Assembly (NCBI RefSeq): GCF_900182655.1
Contig: NZ_FXTC01000007.1
Location: forward strand, 1-64,000
Origin: Chryseobacterium rhizoplanae
Lineage (GTDB): Bacteria > Bacteroidota > Bacteroidia > Flavobacteriales > Weeksellaceae
DNA length: 64,000 nt
Direction: 5' to 3'
The notes under the pieces are model-generated. The model was not told the DNA's origin. It was given only the letters and a program-made list of their open reading frames with translations, and searched no databases. Below are positions 1-6,715 of the stretch, one piece after another; position 1 is the stretch's first letter, and each line of letters begins with the position of its first letter. Both the position numbers and the translations under genes were made by a program.

Positions 1-68
1 AACACAGAAGTTAAGCCCACCAGCGCCGATGGTACTGCGAAAGCGGGAGAGTAGGCCGCCGCCAGTTT
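1..68 (+). rRNA. rrf: 5S ribosomal RNA, 3' part
   Basis: The window opens inside a 5S rRNA. The stretch reads through the conserved block AACACAGAAGTTAAGC, then GCGCCGATGGTA and the loop E strand GAGAGTAGG, and closes at GCCGCCAG, which pairs with the 5' end lying outside the window. The exact 3' end is uncertain by a few bases. This is presumably the last gene of an rRNA operon on the plus strand, because an intrinsic terminator follows at once. The 5' half and the 23S gene are not in view. Confidence 0.93.
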
Positions 69-84
69 TTATTTTATTTTTAAA

Positions 85-117
85 AATCCTTTATCTTATG
101 ATAAAGGATTTTTTTTT
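85..117 (+). terminator. rRNA operon terminator
   Basis: A perfect 11-bp stem, AATCCTTTATC (85-95) with GATAAAGGATT (100-110) around a TTAT loop, runs into nine T residues (109-117). It lies about 17 bases after the 5S end and is a textbook intrinsic terminator for the rRNA operon. Confidence 0.93.
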
Positions 118-397
118 GCTGTATACCCAAGCCAGCACAATCCTAAAAGATAAGTAATGAATAATAAGCAATGAGTAATAAATAATGCATCAGTTTATCA
201 ATTATCATTGAGTGCACATTGTTCAAAACCAGTTTCCCGTCTTTACCATCATTACTAATCTATATTCCTCTTATCTGTCACTTTGAAGGAGTTTAAACAA
301 CCCGGGATTGTATTGTATCATTTTCCTCAACGAATGTCTTACCAAATAATAAATTTTGGCTAAAGCCCCATAGGAAGAAAGAAATCTTAATAAAACG

Positions 398-427
398 GCT
401 TCCTTCGACTACGCTCAGGATGACGGC
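398..427. repeat. intergenic repeat, TTCCTTCGACTACGCTCAGG type
   Basis: The core CTTCCTTCGACTACGCTCAG followed by GATGACGG resembles a short repeat that I recall as common between genes in Bacteroidota genomes. Inside this window a related version forms the right arm of the hairpin at 14511-14593 (CTTCCTTCGTCAGAATGACA). Function unknown; such repeats usually lie at 3' ends of genes. Confidence 0.5.
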
Positions 428-526
428 CCGCTCCTATTGAATAGGATAAAACTATTATTTATAATCTGAACCTCAGAAAAACGTAACGCGAATCCCGAAT
501 CCCGCAACTCATAACTCATAATTCGT

Positions 527-632
527 CTTCCCTAGCCCCGATAGCAATGGTTACCCCACAGCTTGCGTGGGAGAGCTGTGGGTTTGAGTGTAGGAAAGCG
601 CTGGCGCGAGGAGTATGAATGGATAGCGGGAG
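527..632. repeat. REP-like palindromic intergenic element
   Basis: The element starts CCCTAGCCCCGATAGCAATGG and ends near GAATGGATAGCGGGA. Its centre holds a hairpin: CCCACAGCT (555-563) with AGCTGTGGG (574-582), a 9-bp stem. It is markedly more GC-rich than the flanks. I recall the CCCTAGCCCCGATAG opening and the GGCGCGAGGAGTATGAA tail as a dispersed repeat of Flavobacteriia, but only one copy is in this window, so that part rests on memory. Confidence 0.5.
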
Positions 633-802
633 AATGCTCTTCTTTATTAATGCTGATGAATTCTCTAATTTAATACCAAGTATTACTTATTACTATCAGA
701 CATTATTTTTAAGCTCATAAACAATCTCTTTTTTATAAAAATATATCTGTGTGTGGAAATGTTATAGGAAGAGCTAAAATCTACCCTATTGTAAGCCTAC
801 AG

Positions 803-835
803 AAATAAAAAAACCGCTTCAACAAAGAAACGGTT
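803..835 (-). terminator. terminator of the minus-strand small peptide gene
   Basis: On the minus strand AACCG (835-831) pairs with CGGTT (816-812), with an inner GAA/TTC pairing around a short loop and one mismatch. It is followed by a T-rich run (A-rich on the plus strand, 804-813). It ends about 30 bases past the stop codon at 865. Confidence 0.7.
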
Positions 836-864
836 CCCATTTTATGACATTTTGATTTTCAATC

Positions 865-1026
865 TTACATATCACTGTTTGTGTCCGGGCATTTGAAATC
901 ATCACTGCACGTAGCACAAACAATTACTCCGCTGCAATAATACATGCAGAAATCTGCTTCAGGAAGAGTGGCACCTCCGGAAATGTTTTTTAATTGGCCT
1001 TTTTGTAGTTTTTTTAAATTTTTCAT
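865..1026 (-). CDS. double-glycine leader Cys-rich small peptide (bacteriocin-like)
   Basis: A 53-aa peptide. The N-terminus MKNLKKLQKGQLKNISGG is a leader of the double-glycine type, in which a C39-peptidase ABC exporter would cut after Gly-Gly. The 35-residue remainder is hydrophobic in part and has five Cys (FC, YYC, VC, TC, KC). It shares the MKNLKKL start with the genes at 1253, 25898 and 26243. No processing peptidase or exporter is encoded nearby. A minus-strand terminator follows. Unlike the other three, its leader lacks the GCC-GARAAGC/AGAGUA-GGC hairpin. The family is usually labelled bacteriocin-like in Chryseobacterium, but activity is unproven; a signalling or structural role is equally possible. 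Confidence 0.8.
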   Translation of the reverse strand: MKNLKKLQKGQLKNISGGATLPEADFCMYYCSGVIVCATCSDDFKCPDTNSDM

Positions 1027-1190
1027 ATTGTTTTAATTAAAAATTTGTATGTAAAGTAAAAATAGTTAAAATATTTTTAATTAAACAAGATATGGTATAT
1101 AAAAAAATAAAGTTTACTAAAATTATAGTCTTTTGAATCTGCTAGAAACTCAGTTTTATTTAAATATTTGATTATTAGTTAAATATATAT

Positions 1191-1198
1191 TATTTTTA
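1191..1198 (+). promoter_or_regulatory. candidate -7 promoter element of the 1253 peptide gene
   Basis: TATTTTTA matches the Bacteroidota -7 consensus TAnnTTTG at all fixed positions but the last. It lies about 55 bases before the start codon and would place +1 near 1202, just ahead of the conserved hairpin at 1210-1232. The surrounding 1027-1207 is very AT-rich and otherwise featureless. Confidence 0.4.
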
Positions 1199-1209
1199 GG
1201 CAAGCGTTA

Positions 1210-1232
1210 TCCGAAAAGCTTTTAGAGTAGGA
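1210..1232 (+). promoter_or_regulatory. conserved leader hairpin, copy 1 (UCC/GGA version)
   Basis: TCC (1210-1212) pairs with GGA (1230-1232) and encloses GAAAAGC, a variable TTTT, and AGAGTA. The same 23-nt layout occurs at 25854-25876 and 26197-26219, where the arms are GCC/GGC. The outermost pair thus changes from G-C to U-A while pairing is kept. Facing strands GAA and AGUA are what a bulged-G (sarcin-ricin or loop E type) internal motif uses, so a structured RNA is likely. It sits 20 bases before the start codon of a double-glycine peptide gene. Confidence 0.6.
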
Positions 1233-1252
1233 AATACCAAAAATCAAAAACT

Positions 1253-1525
1253 ATGAAAAATCTAAAAAAACTTTCAAGAGAAGACAAGAAAAGTATTGTT
1301 GCTGGAGTCGACTTTCCGGCATATTGTTTTGAGGGTGGAGGACCAGGAGAAGGAGGGTGCTCTGCGGGAGAGATCTGTTCAGGTGGTAAATGTGTACCTT
1401 ACGGAGGAAATCCGGGAGGTGGAGGAAACCCAGGCGGTGGTGGTGATTCTTATACCTGTATCTGTCCGTGGGGAACTTTCACTCAGCCTACGCCATGCCC
1501 TGAATTTTATTGTATCACAGGTTAG
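1253..1525 (+). CDS. double-glycine-type leader peptide with Gly-rich, Cys-rich core
   Basis: A 90-aa peptide beginning MKNLKKLSREDKKSIVAG. The leader matches its relatives at 865, 25898 and 26243 except that the last two residues are Ala-Gly rather than Gly-Gly; Ala-Gly can also serve C39 peptidases. The core has eight Cys and a duplicated NPGGGG stretch near residues 53-64, so it could carry several disulfides. It is the longest of the four. The conserved leader hairpin lies just upstream and a strong terminator follows 17 bases after the stop. No modification enzyme or exporter is adjacent. Function unknown; secreted peptide is the best guess. Confidence 0.8.
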   Translation: MKNLKKLSREDKKSIVAGVDFPAYCFEGGGPGEGGCSAGEICSGGKCVPYGGNPGGGGNPGGGGDSYTCICPWGTFTQPTPCPEFYCITG

Positions 1526-1541
1526 GACACAAATAGGAATA

Positions 1542-1575
1542 AAAAAGGCTGTCTCAAGATCGAGACAGCCTTTTT
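1542..1575. terminator. bidirectional terminator between convergent genes
   Basis: GGCTGTCTC (1547-1555) pairs with GAGACAGCC (1562-1570); A residues flank the left arm and T residues the right arm, so it works in both directions. It serves the peptide gene ending at 1525 and the oxygenase gene ending at 1578. Confidence 0.93.
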
Positions 1576-1577
1576 AT

Positions 1578-2528
1578 TTATTTTTTAATCAATCCCAGTT
1601 CGATCAATCTTTCATGCAGGAATTCTCCGGCAGTTGTATCTTCGTATAGTTTCGGATTGTTTTCGTCTACACAATTTTCAAGTGCATTTAAAGACATAGC
1701 ACTTACAGGATGCATAAAGAAAGGAATCGAATATCTTGAAGTACTCCACAATTCTCTTGGTGGGTTTACCACTCTGTGGATAGTAGATTTCAATTTGTTG
1801 TTGGTATGTCTTGAAAGCATATCTCCAACATTGATCATCAATTCATCCGGTTCTGCAATGGCATCAATCCATTCTCCGTTGTGATTCTGAACCTGAAGAC
1901 CTTTCCCTTGTGCTCCCATTAGAAGAGTAATAAGGTTAATATCTCCATGAGCTGCAGCTCTTACCGCATCATCCGGTTCTTCAGTAATTGGCGGATAGTG
2001 AATAGGTCTTAAAATAGAATTTCCTTCTGCGATTTTGTCATCAAAATAGAATTCATTTAAGCCAAGATGCAATGCTAAAGCTCTTAGAACATACTGTCCC
2101 GTTTTCTCAAGCATCTGAAATGCCTCTTTACCAACTTCGTTGAATTTTGGAAGTTCATCAACGATTACATTGTCCGGATACTCAGTTTTGTATTTTGAAT
2201 CATCAGACAGATATTGCCCAAAGTGCCAAAATTCTTTTAAGTCTCCTTTTTTGAAACCTTTTGCAGTTTCTTTACCGAATCCTACATAACCTCTCTGGCC
2301 GCCTATTCCTGGAATCTCATACTTCTGTTTCGTTTCCACTGGCTGTTCAAAAAAGTTTTTTACCTCTCCATACAAATCATCTACCAGGTTGTCATCAAGA
2401 AAGTGGCCTTTTAAGGCTACAAAACCAATTTCTTCATAAGCTTTTCCGATTTCATTTACAAATTTCTGTTTGCGTTCCGGGTTGTCCGAAAGGAAATCAC
2501 GCAGGTCTACACTAGGTATTTTATCCAT
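1578..2528 (-). CDS. 2OG-Fe(II) / isopenicillin N synthase-like oxygenase
   Basis: A 316-aa member of the isopenicillin N synthase-like dioxygenase family, cytosolic, with no signal peptide. The N-terminal DIOX_N-like part (about 1-110) begins IPSVDLRDF. The C-terminal jelly-roll has the iron ligands His and Asp in AAHGDINLITLL (near residue 194) and the distal His in LKSTIHRVVNP, followed by SRYSIPFF, whose Arg would bind the 2-oxoglutarate carboxylate. The substrate cannot be read from the sequence; the label isopenicillin N synthase should not be taken literally. It is divergent from menD, with an 18-bp palindrome between the two promoters. Confidence 0.88.
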   Translation of the reverse strand: MDKIPSVDLRDFLSDNPERKQKFVNEIGKAYEEIGFVALKGHFLDDNLVDDLYGEVKNFFEQPVETKQKYEIPGIGGQRGYVGFGKETAKGFKKGDLKEFWHFGQYLSDDSKYKTEYPDNVIVDELPKFNEVGKEAFQMLEKTGQYVLRALALHLGLNEFYFDDKIAEGNSILRPIHYPPITEEPDDAVRAAAHGDINLITLLMGAQGKGLQVQNHNGEWIDAIAEPDELMINVGDMLSRHTNNKLKSTIHRVVNPPRELWSTSRYSIPFFMHPVSAMSLNALENCVDENNPKLYEDTTAGEFLHERLIELGLIKK

Positions 2529-2548
2529 TTTTAGAAATTTACGAACAG

Positions 2549-2556
2549 CAAAATTA
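2549..2556 (-). promoter_or_regulatory. -7 promoter element of the oxygenase gene
   Basis: On the minus strand TAATTTTG is a full match to TAnnTTTG. It predicts +1 near 2545, giving a leader of about 17 bases before the start at 2528. Confidence 0.6.
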
Positions 2557-2572
2557 CATTTTTTTTAATTTA

Positions 2573-2590
2573 AATGATTTTAAAATCATT
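2573..2590. promoter_or_regulatory. 18-bp perfect palindrome between divergent promoters
   Basis: AATGATTTTAAAATCATT is its own reverse complement. It lies 16 bp from the -7 box of the oxygenase gene and 10 bp from that of menD, so it covers the -33 zone of both. This placement fits an operator for one regulator controlling both directions. The sequence is AT-rich, so chance is not excluded. Confidence 0.45.
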
Positions 2591-2600
2591 ATTTATAAGT

Positions 2601-2608
2601 TAAATTTG
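2601..2608 (+). promoter_or_regulatory. -7 promoter element of menD
   Basis: TAAATTTG, a full match to TAnnTTTG, ends only four bases before the menD ATG at 2613. With the consensus spacing the message would start at about 2612, one base before the start codon, so a leaderless or near-leaderless mRNA is predicted. Confidence 0.6.
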
Positions 2609-2612
2609 CTGT

Positions 2613-4283
2613 ATGAAAAAATATTCTTCTAAGAGAAGTATCCAAATACTTGCACATCTTCTTCAACAGTACGGAATTGCTGATATCGTAATTTCTCCGG
2701 GGTCAAGAAATGCTCCTTTGGCCATTCATTTTTCGGAGGTAGATAGTTTTAACTGTTACAGTATTGTAGACGAAAGAAGTGCTGCTTTTGTGGCGATGGG
2801 AATGGCAAAAAGCGAAAAGAAACCGGTAGCAATTACCTGTACCAGCGGATCTGCAGTGGTAAACTATTATCCTGCTGTTACTGAAGCTTTTTATCAAAAT
2901 ATTCCACTTTTGGTACTTACTGCTGACCGACCGACTGATTTTGTTGATTTGTTCGATGGTCAGACGATAAGACAGAAGGATGTTTTTCATCAGCATTCCT
3001 ATGGTGATTTCCAGCTTTTGGAAGACAGCAAAGAACATGCAGAAGATATTAATTTCGATACCATTAAAAAAGCCATTGAACTTTGCTTTGAAAAGCAGGG
3101 GCCGGTGCATATTAATATTCCTTTGGAGGAGCCTTTGTATGAGCTTGTATCAGAACTTCCTACTTTTCCTACGGTAGAAAAAACAATCAAGCATAAAGAG
3201 TATGAAATTCCTTCAAATTTAATTGCAGAATGGCATACTTCACAAAGAATTATGCTGTTGGTAGGAACCAGAGATTACAGCCCTGAGCTGGAAAATCAAT
3301 TGACTCAATTGGTGAAAAACCATTCTGTGATTGTTTTAAGTGAGGCCAATTCTAACCTTCATCATGAGAAGTTTTTCAAACATATAGACCGTTATATATT
3401 TAATTTTACAGAAGAAGACTATAAAACCTATGCTCCGGATCTGTTGATCACAGTGGGACAGAACGTAGTTTCTAAAAAAGTAAAACAGTTCCTGAGAAGT
3501 GCTCGCCCTAAACAGCACTGGCACCTGGATGAAGTATGGCAGCCGGATACCTATTTCTCACTGACAGAAAAAATTGAAGTTAAGCCTGAAGTTTTCTTCT
3601 CAAAATTGTTGAAATTTATCAATCTGGAGCCTAGACCCTATTTTAATCTTTGGGACGTTTTAAGGGATAAAAAAGATGCTAAACACGAGCAGTTTTTGAA
3701 TACGATTGAATTCTCAGATTTTTATTTCTTCAATAAGGCTTCGCAGACGATTCCTGAAAATTATAACATCCATTTCAGTAATTCTTCCGGCATCAGATAT
3801 GCACAGCTGTTTGATTTCGGAAAGCGAAAAATGTACTGTAACAGGGGAACCAGCGGTATTGACGGATCTACTTCTACGGCAATGGGATTTGCTATTAAAA
3901 ATGAAAATCCTACTTTGCTGATTACAGGAGATTTAAGTTTCTTTTATGACATCAACGGACTTTGGAATCAATATATCCCACCGTTTGTAAGAATCATGAT
4001 CTTCAATAACGGTGAAGGAAATATCTTTAAGATCATTCCGGGGCCCGGAAATGCCAACCCGAATACATTGGATGAGTTTATTGCTACAAAACACCGTAAG
4101 AATGCAGAATCTCTTGCCAAGCACTTTGGGTTCTCCTATATAAAAGTAGAGGATGAAATTACGCTTGACAGAGTTCTGGAGAATTTCTTCAAACCTGATG
4201 CACAACCAAAAATCCTGGAAGTAAATACTCACGGGAAGAATAGCGCAGATGTGCTGAAGTCATACTTTGAGTTTATGAAATAA
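2613..4283 (+). CDS. menD: 2-succinyl-5-enolpyruvyl-6-hydroxy-3-cyclohexene-1-carboxylate synthase
   Basis: The 556-aa enzyme carries out the ThDP- and Mg-dependent Stetter-type addition of 2-oxoglutarate-derived succinic semialdehyde to isochorismate, an early step of menaquinone synthesis. Typical MenD marks are visible: VISPGSRNAPLAIHF near residue 30, DERSAAF with the Glu/Ser region, SGSAVVNYYPAV, and the ThDP motif GDLSFF about 27 residues before NNGEGNIF. Length is normal. It is followed three bases later, on the other strand, by the end of the pabC-like gene, and the chorismate-using pabB lies just beyond, so chorismate branches cluster here. The other men genes are not in the window. 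Confidence 0.96.
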   Translation: MKKYSSKRSIQILAHLLQQYGIADIVISPGSRNAPLAIHFSEVDSFNCYSIVDERSAAFVAMGMAKSEKKPVAITCTSGSAVVNYYPAVTEAFYQNIPLLVLTADRPTDFVDLFDGQTIRQKDVFHQHSYGDFQLLEDSKEHAEDINFDTIKKAIELCFEKQGPVHINIPLEEPLYELVSELPTFPTVEKTIKHKEYEIPSNLIAEWHTSQRIMLLVGTRDYSPELENQLTQLVKNHSVIVLSEANSNLHHEKFFKHIDRYIFNFTEEDYKTYAPDLLITVGQNVVSKKVKQFLRSARPKQHWHLDEVWQPDTYFSLTEKIEVKPEVFFSKLLKFINLEPRPYFNLWDVLRDKKDAKHEQFLNTIEFSDFYFFNKASQTIPENYNIHFSNSSGIRYAQLFDFGKRKMYCNRGTSGIDGSTSTAMGFAIKNENPTLLITGDLSFFYDINGLWNQYIPPFVRIMIFNNGEGNIFKIIPGPGNANPNTLDEFIATKHRKNAESLAKHFGFSYIKVEDEITLDRVLENFFKPDAQPKILEVNTHGKNSADVLKSYFEFMK

Positions 4284-4285
4284 TC

Positions 4286-4912
4286 TTAAAGATCAAGATA
4301 CTCTTCATTCCCCGGCAGATTGATAATTCTGTCGATAGGGTAGATGAACATATCATCAAAATCATTCAATGCATTAATGATCTGGAAATGGGTGAACTGC
4401 TTTATATTTTGTAAAGTAATCTCCGTTTCTTTGATCTTTTTGTGCTTTAAAAGATGCTGCCTCTGTACTCCGTTCAGCAGATAGGTAGCGGGAGTAAACC
4501 AGTCTTTCCCTTTTAAAAATAAAAGGTTAGAAAAAGAGGTATCGGTGATATGATTATTTTTAACAATGATAATCTCTTCTGTCTTGGATTTCATCTTCAT
4601 TTTATCCAACTCTTTACGGTCTTCAAACTTGAATGAATAATCAAAACTGTTGTTTTCTACCAGCTTGAAATCCTGAATTTCAGGAATCGCATAAGGAATC
4701 ATCTGTGTTCTGACTCTTTTGTCGAGATCATAAGAAATTCTTAATTTGAAAAGACCATCCTCATCATGCTGTAGATTTTTGTAGATCTTAGCCAAATCAA
4801 TAGAGTCTTCTTTCCCGAAATGGGAAAATGTTTGATTGACACGTTTCTGGTGTAGATCCAATAGAAAAACCTCCTGATCTTCTACTTTAATGCTTTCAAT
4901 GAATTGGGACAT
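4286..4912 (-). CDS. pabC: aminotransferase class IV, aminodeoxychorismate lyase-like
   Basis: A 208-aa protein with the layout of fold-type IV PLP enzymes: LLDLHQKRVNQTF near the N-terminus (the LxxHxxRL region), the Lys-bearing stretch in the middle, IIVKNNHITDTSFSNLLF, and PATYLLNGVQRQHLL, which matches the TP..LLxGxxR signature. It is shorter than usual (about 270 aa). The start overlaps the end of pabB by 17 bp, implying translational coupling. With PabB it would turn chorismate into 4-aminobenzoate for folate. Assignment as PabC rests mainly on the neighbour; class IV family membership is firmer. Confidence 0.8.
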   Translation of the reverse strand: MSQFIESIKVEDQEVFLLDLHQKRVNQTFSHFGKEDSIDLAKIYKNLQHDEDGLFKLRISYDLDKRVRTQMIPYAIPEIQDFKLVENNSFDYSFKFEDRKELDKMKMKSKTEEIIIVKNNHITDTSFSNLLFLKGKDWFTPATYLLNGVQRQHLLKHKKIKETEITLQNIKQFTHFQIINALNDFDDMFIYPIDRIINLPGNEEYLDL

Positions 4913-5873
4913 AGATTTTATTTTTCATTTCCTGATATTCGTCTTCTAACTTACTCATGTGCGTTATACCGCCTCCGCTTTTGAAATACAGCTGGTCTTC
5001 TTCTTTTTCAATAAAGCGTATCATTACACAGCTGTCTACATTCTGGCCGTCAAACCAGCCACAAATTCCCGTGTAATATCCTCTGTCATATCCTTCTGCA
5101 TCCAGAATTATTTCCAGTGTTTTAGGTTTGGGAGCTCCTAAAATAGATCCCGCAGGAAGAAGTTTCTGCATAATACTTCCTACTTTTCCCTCATATTCAG
5201 GTTTTATCATTCCTGAGATTTCAGAACTCATGGCATACAGATCCTTTTGTTGGGTTTTGATGAAATCAATATGCTGGAACTGGTCCACCCTTACATCATC
5301 AGCTACCATGCTCAGATCATTCCGAAGCAGATCTACTACAGTGTAATGTTCTGCTTTTTCCTTTTTATCATTCTTCAGTATTTCCGCAGCATTTTCAATA
5401 GAGGCATCAATGGTGCCTTTCATGGGATAGGTTAAAATTTTTCCGTCAATGATCTTTACAAAAGTTTCAGGAGAAAAAAATACAAAAAAATCTTTATAAA
5501 AAACTTTGTATTTCGCATTTGAGTGGTAAAAAATTTCTTCTAAGGTTAAATTGGTCTCTATCTTGGTCTTTCTGGTATAATTTACTAAATAAGAATTTCC
5601 CAAACGAATATTTTTCTGAACCTTATCAAAGCCGATTTTAAAGCTTTCCAATGTTTCAGGAAACGATTTCCAGACTACTTTTTTGTCCAGTTCCTGTGTC
5701 TCTTTTGTGTTTGAAAACTCTTGAAAATCAATAATTAAGCCTTCTTTTTCAATTTCATGTTCCTGATAGATTTCCACATTCTCCGAGAGAAAGTCGATAA
5801 CGAAAAAATAGGGAACCTTCTGAAGAGAAAGCTCGTCCATTTCCATAAATTTTTGATGATTCACTGAAAACAT
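4896..5873 (-). CDS. pabB: aminodeoxychorismate synthase component I
   Basis: A 325-aa chorismate-binding enzyme. It aminates chorismate to aminodeoxychorismate together with a glutaminase subunit, which is not seen in this window. Visible family motifs are NSYLVNYTRKTKI, SPETFVKI, YPMKGTIDA (the K-G-T region), VDLLRNDLSMVA, the GAPKPKTLEII block, YTGICGWFDG and the terminal GGGITHMSKLEDEYQEMKNK. It lacks the long N-terminal domain, as is usual for short PabB proteins. A -7 box ends four bases before the ATG at 5873, so the mRNA may be nearly leaderless, or translation may start at Met10 or Met12. Confidence 0.9.
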   Translation of the reverse strand: MFSVNHQKFMEMDELSLQKVPYFFVIDFLSENVEIYQEHEIEKEGLIIDFQEFSNTKETQELDKKVVWKSFPETLESFKIGFDKVQKNIRLGNSYLVNYTRKTKIETNLTLEEIFYHSNAKYKVFYKDFFVFFSPETFVKIIDGKILTYPMKGTIDASIENAAEILKNDKKEKAEHYTVVDLLRNDLSMVADDVRVDQFQHIDFIKTQQKDLYAMSSEISGMIKPEYEGKVGSIMQKLLPAGSILGAPKPKTLEIILDAEGYDRGYYTGICGWFDGQNVDSCVMIRFIEKEEDQLYFKSGGGITHMSKLEDEYQEMKNKIYVPIH

Positions 5874-5877
5874 TCTG

Positions 5878-5885
5878 CAAAAGTA
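5878..5885 (-). promoter_or_regulatory. -7 promoter element of pabB
   Basis: TACTTTTG on the minus strand fully matches TAnnTTTG and ends four bases before the annotated pabB start. It is only 12 bp from the matching box of the divergent gene, so the two promoters physically overlap. Confidence 0.55.
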
Positions 5886-5897
5886 CTTATTGATGTT

Positions 5898-5905
5898 TAC
5901 TTTTG
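5898..5905 (+). promoter_or_regulatory. -7 promoter element of the 5918 membrane protein gene
   Basis: TACTTTTG fully matches TAnnTTTG. Predicted +1 is near 5909, so the possible TTG start at 5903 lies inside the promoter and is unlikely; ATG 5918 or 5921 is preferred. Confidence 0.55.
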
Positions 5906-5917
5906 CATAAATTTTTT

Positions 5918-6643
5918 ATGATGCAGAACAAATATCCTCAGAAACCGGGACTAGATTTTATATTGAAGCAGGCATTTTTTTATTGGAATAAAACACTGGT
6001 TTTTCAGTTGATGTTTTCCATCATATTTTTTGGAATATTGCTTACCGCCGTTATGCTTTTTGGAACAAAGTATGACGTTTTCTCTTACAATAAAGAATTG
6101 GAGGAAGCTTTTTTGCAGGGAACAAAAGCATATCTGAAAAAAATGGAAGCGATAACGGCAACCGAAAATTATCAGATGTTTACACTGGCTATCTGGGGGA
6201 CTACAGCATTTTTGTATCCATTGAATCTTGGGATGTTCCAGATCTTCAGGAAAATTGATCTTAAAGAAAATATTGTGATCGGGGATCTTTTTGCGGGGTA
6301 CAATGGACTCAACTTTTTTAAATATGTAGGGTATTTTCTTTTCTGGTTCTTTATTTACAGATTTACAATTCCTACCATAATATTGGCTGTTGCTTGGGTT
6401 GCTGTGACTCTGTTTGTTGCACCGCTTATGTTTTTTGCGGATAAAAGGATATTCGAAGCCATTTCTCTGAACTTTAAAGCTCTTAAAATGTATTTCGTTG
6501 AAATAATGGTTTGTGTAATCGTTGCTTTTCTATTTAAGTATTTAGGTTTTGCTCTTTTTTTGATAGGAGGACTTTTCACTTTTCCTTTTTGGAATGCGAT
6601 GATTTATTCATTGTATAAAACCGTTTTTTCAGAGAAAAGCTAA
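5918..6643 (+). CDS. polytopic membrane protein, function unknown
   Basis: A 241-aa inner-membrane protein starting MMQNKYPQ. I count about five to six hydrophobic segments, the first near residues 25-48 (LVFQLMFSIIFFGILLTAVM). A soluble loop with charged residues lies at about 50-90. No catalytic motif is recognised. The layout resembles the next gene (6716) and the one at 50702, so the three may be distant paralogues of a Bacteroidota membrane family. It leads a run of same-strand membrane genes (5918, 6716, 7457). Confidence 0.75.
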   Translation: MMQNKYPQKPGLDFILKQAFFYWNKTLVFQLMFSIIFFGILLTAVMLFGTKYDVFSYNKELEEAFLQGTKAYLKKMEAITATENYQMFTLAIWGTTAFLYPLNLGMFQIFRKIDLKENIVIGDLFAGYNGLNFFKYVGYFLFWFFIYRFTIPTIILAVAWVAVTLFVAPLMFFADKRIFEAISLNFKALKMYFVEIMVCVIVAFLFKYLGFALFLIGGLFTFPFWNAMIYSLYKTVFSEKS

Positions 6644-6683
6644 AATTCATTCGTGTTTAATGTGATTTTTTACTAAAAAAAAC

Positions 6684-6691
6684 TAATTTTG
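6684..6691 (+). promoter_or_regulatory. -7 promoter element of the 6716 gene
   Basis: TAATTTTG fully matches TAnnTTTG and lies 24 bases before the ATG at 6716. Confidence 0.5.
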
Positions 6692-6715
6692 GTAAAATCA
6701 TTAAATATTTAAACT

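Larger units (their letters stand above)
118..802. other. non-coding stretch after the rRNA operon
   Basis: I see no credible gene in these 685 bases. The segment at 151-187 is an imperfect run of AATAAT/AATGAGT-like units. Two recognisable intergenic repeat elements lie at 398-427 and 527-632 and are listed separately. Six-frame reading gives only short ORFs without coding character. Confidence 0.6.

Noticed and set aside
1027..1120. Leader hairpin for the minus-strand peptide gene at 865
   Set aside because: Read on the minus strand, no AGAGUAGG or GARAAGC block occurs before its start. Only three of four family members have the element.
1296..1649. 117-codon plus-strand frame overlapping the 1253 peptide gene
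   Set aside because: It lies out of frame over the peptide gene, then runs through the terminator at 1542-1575 into the oxygenase gene on the other strand. No family-like sequence.
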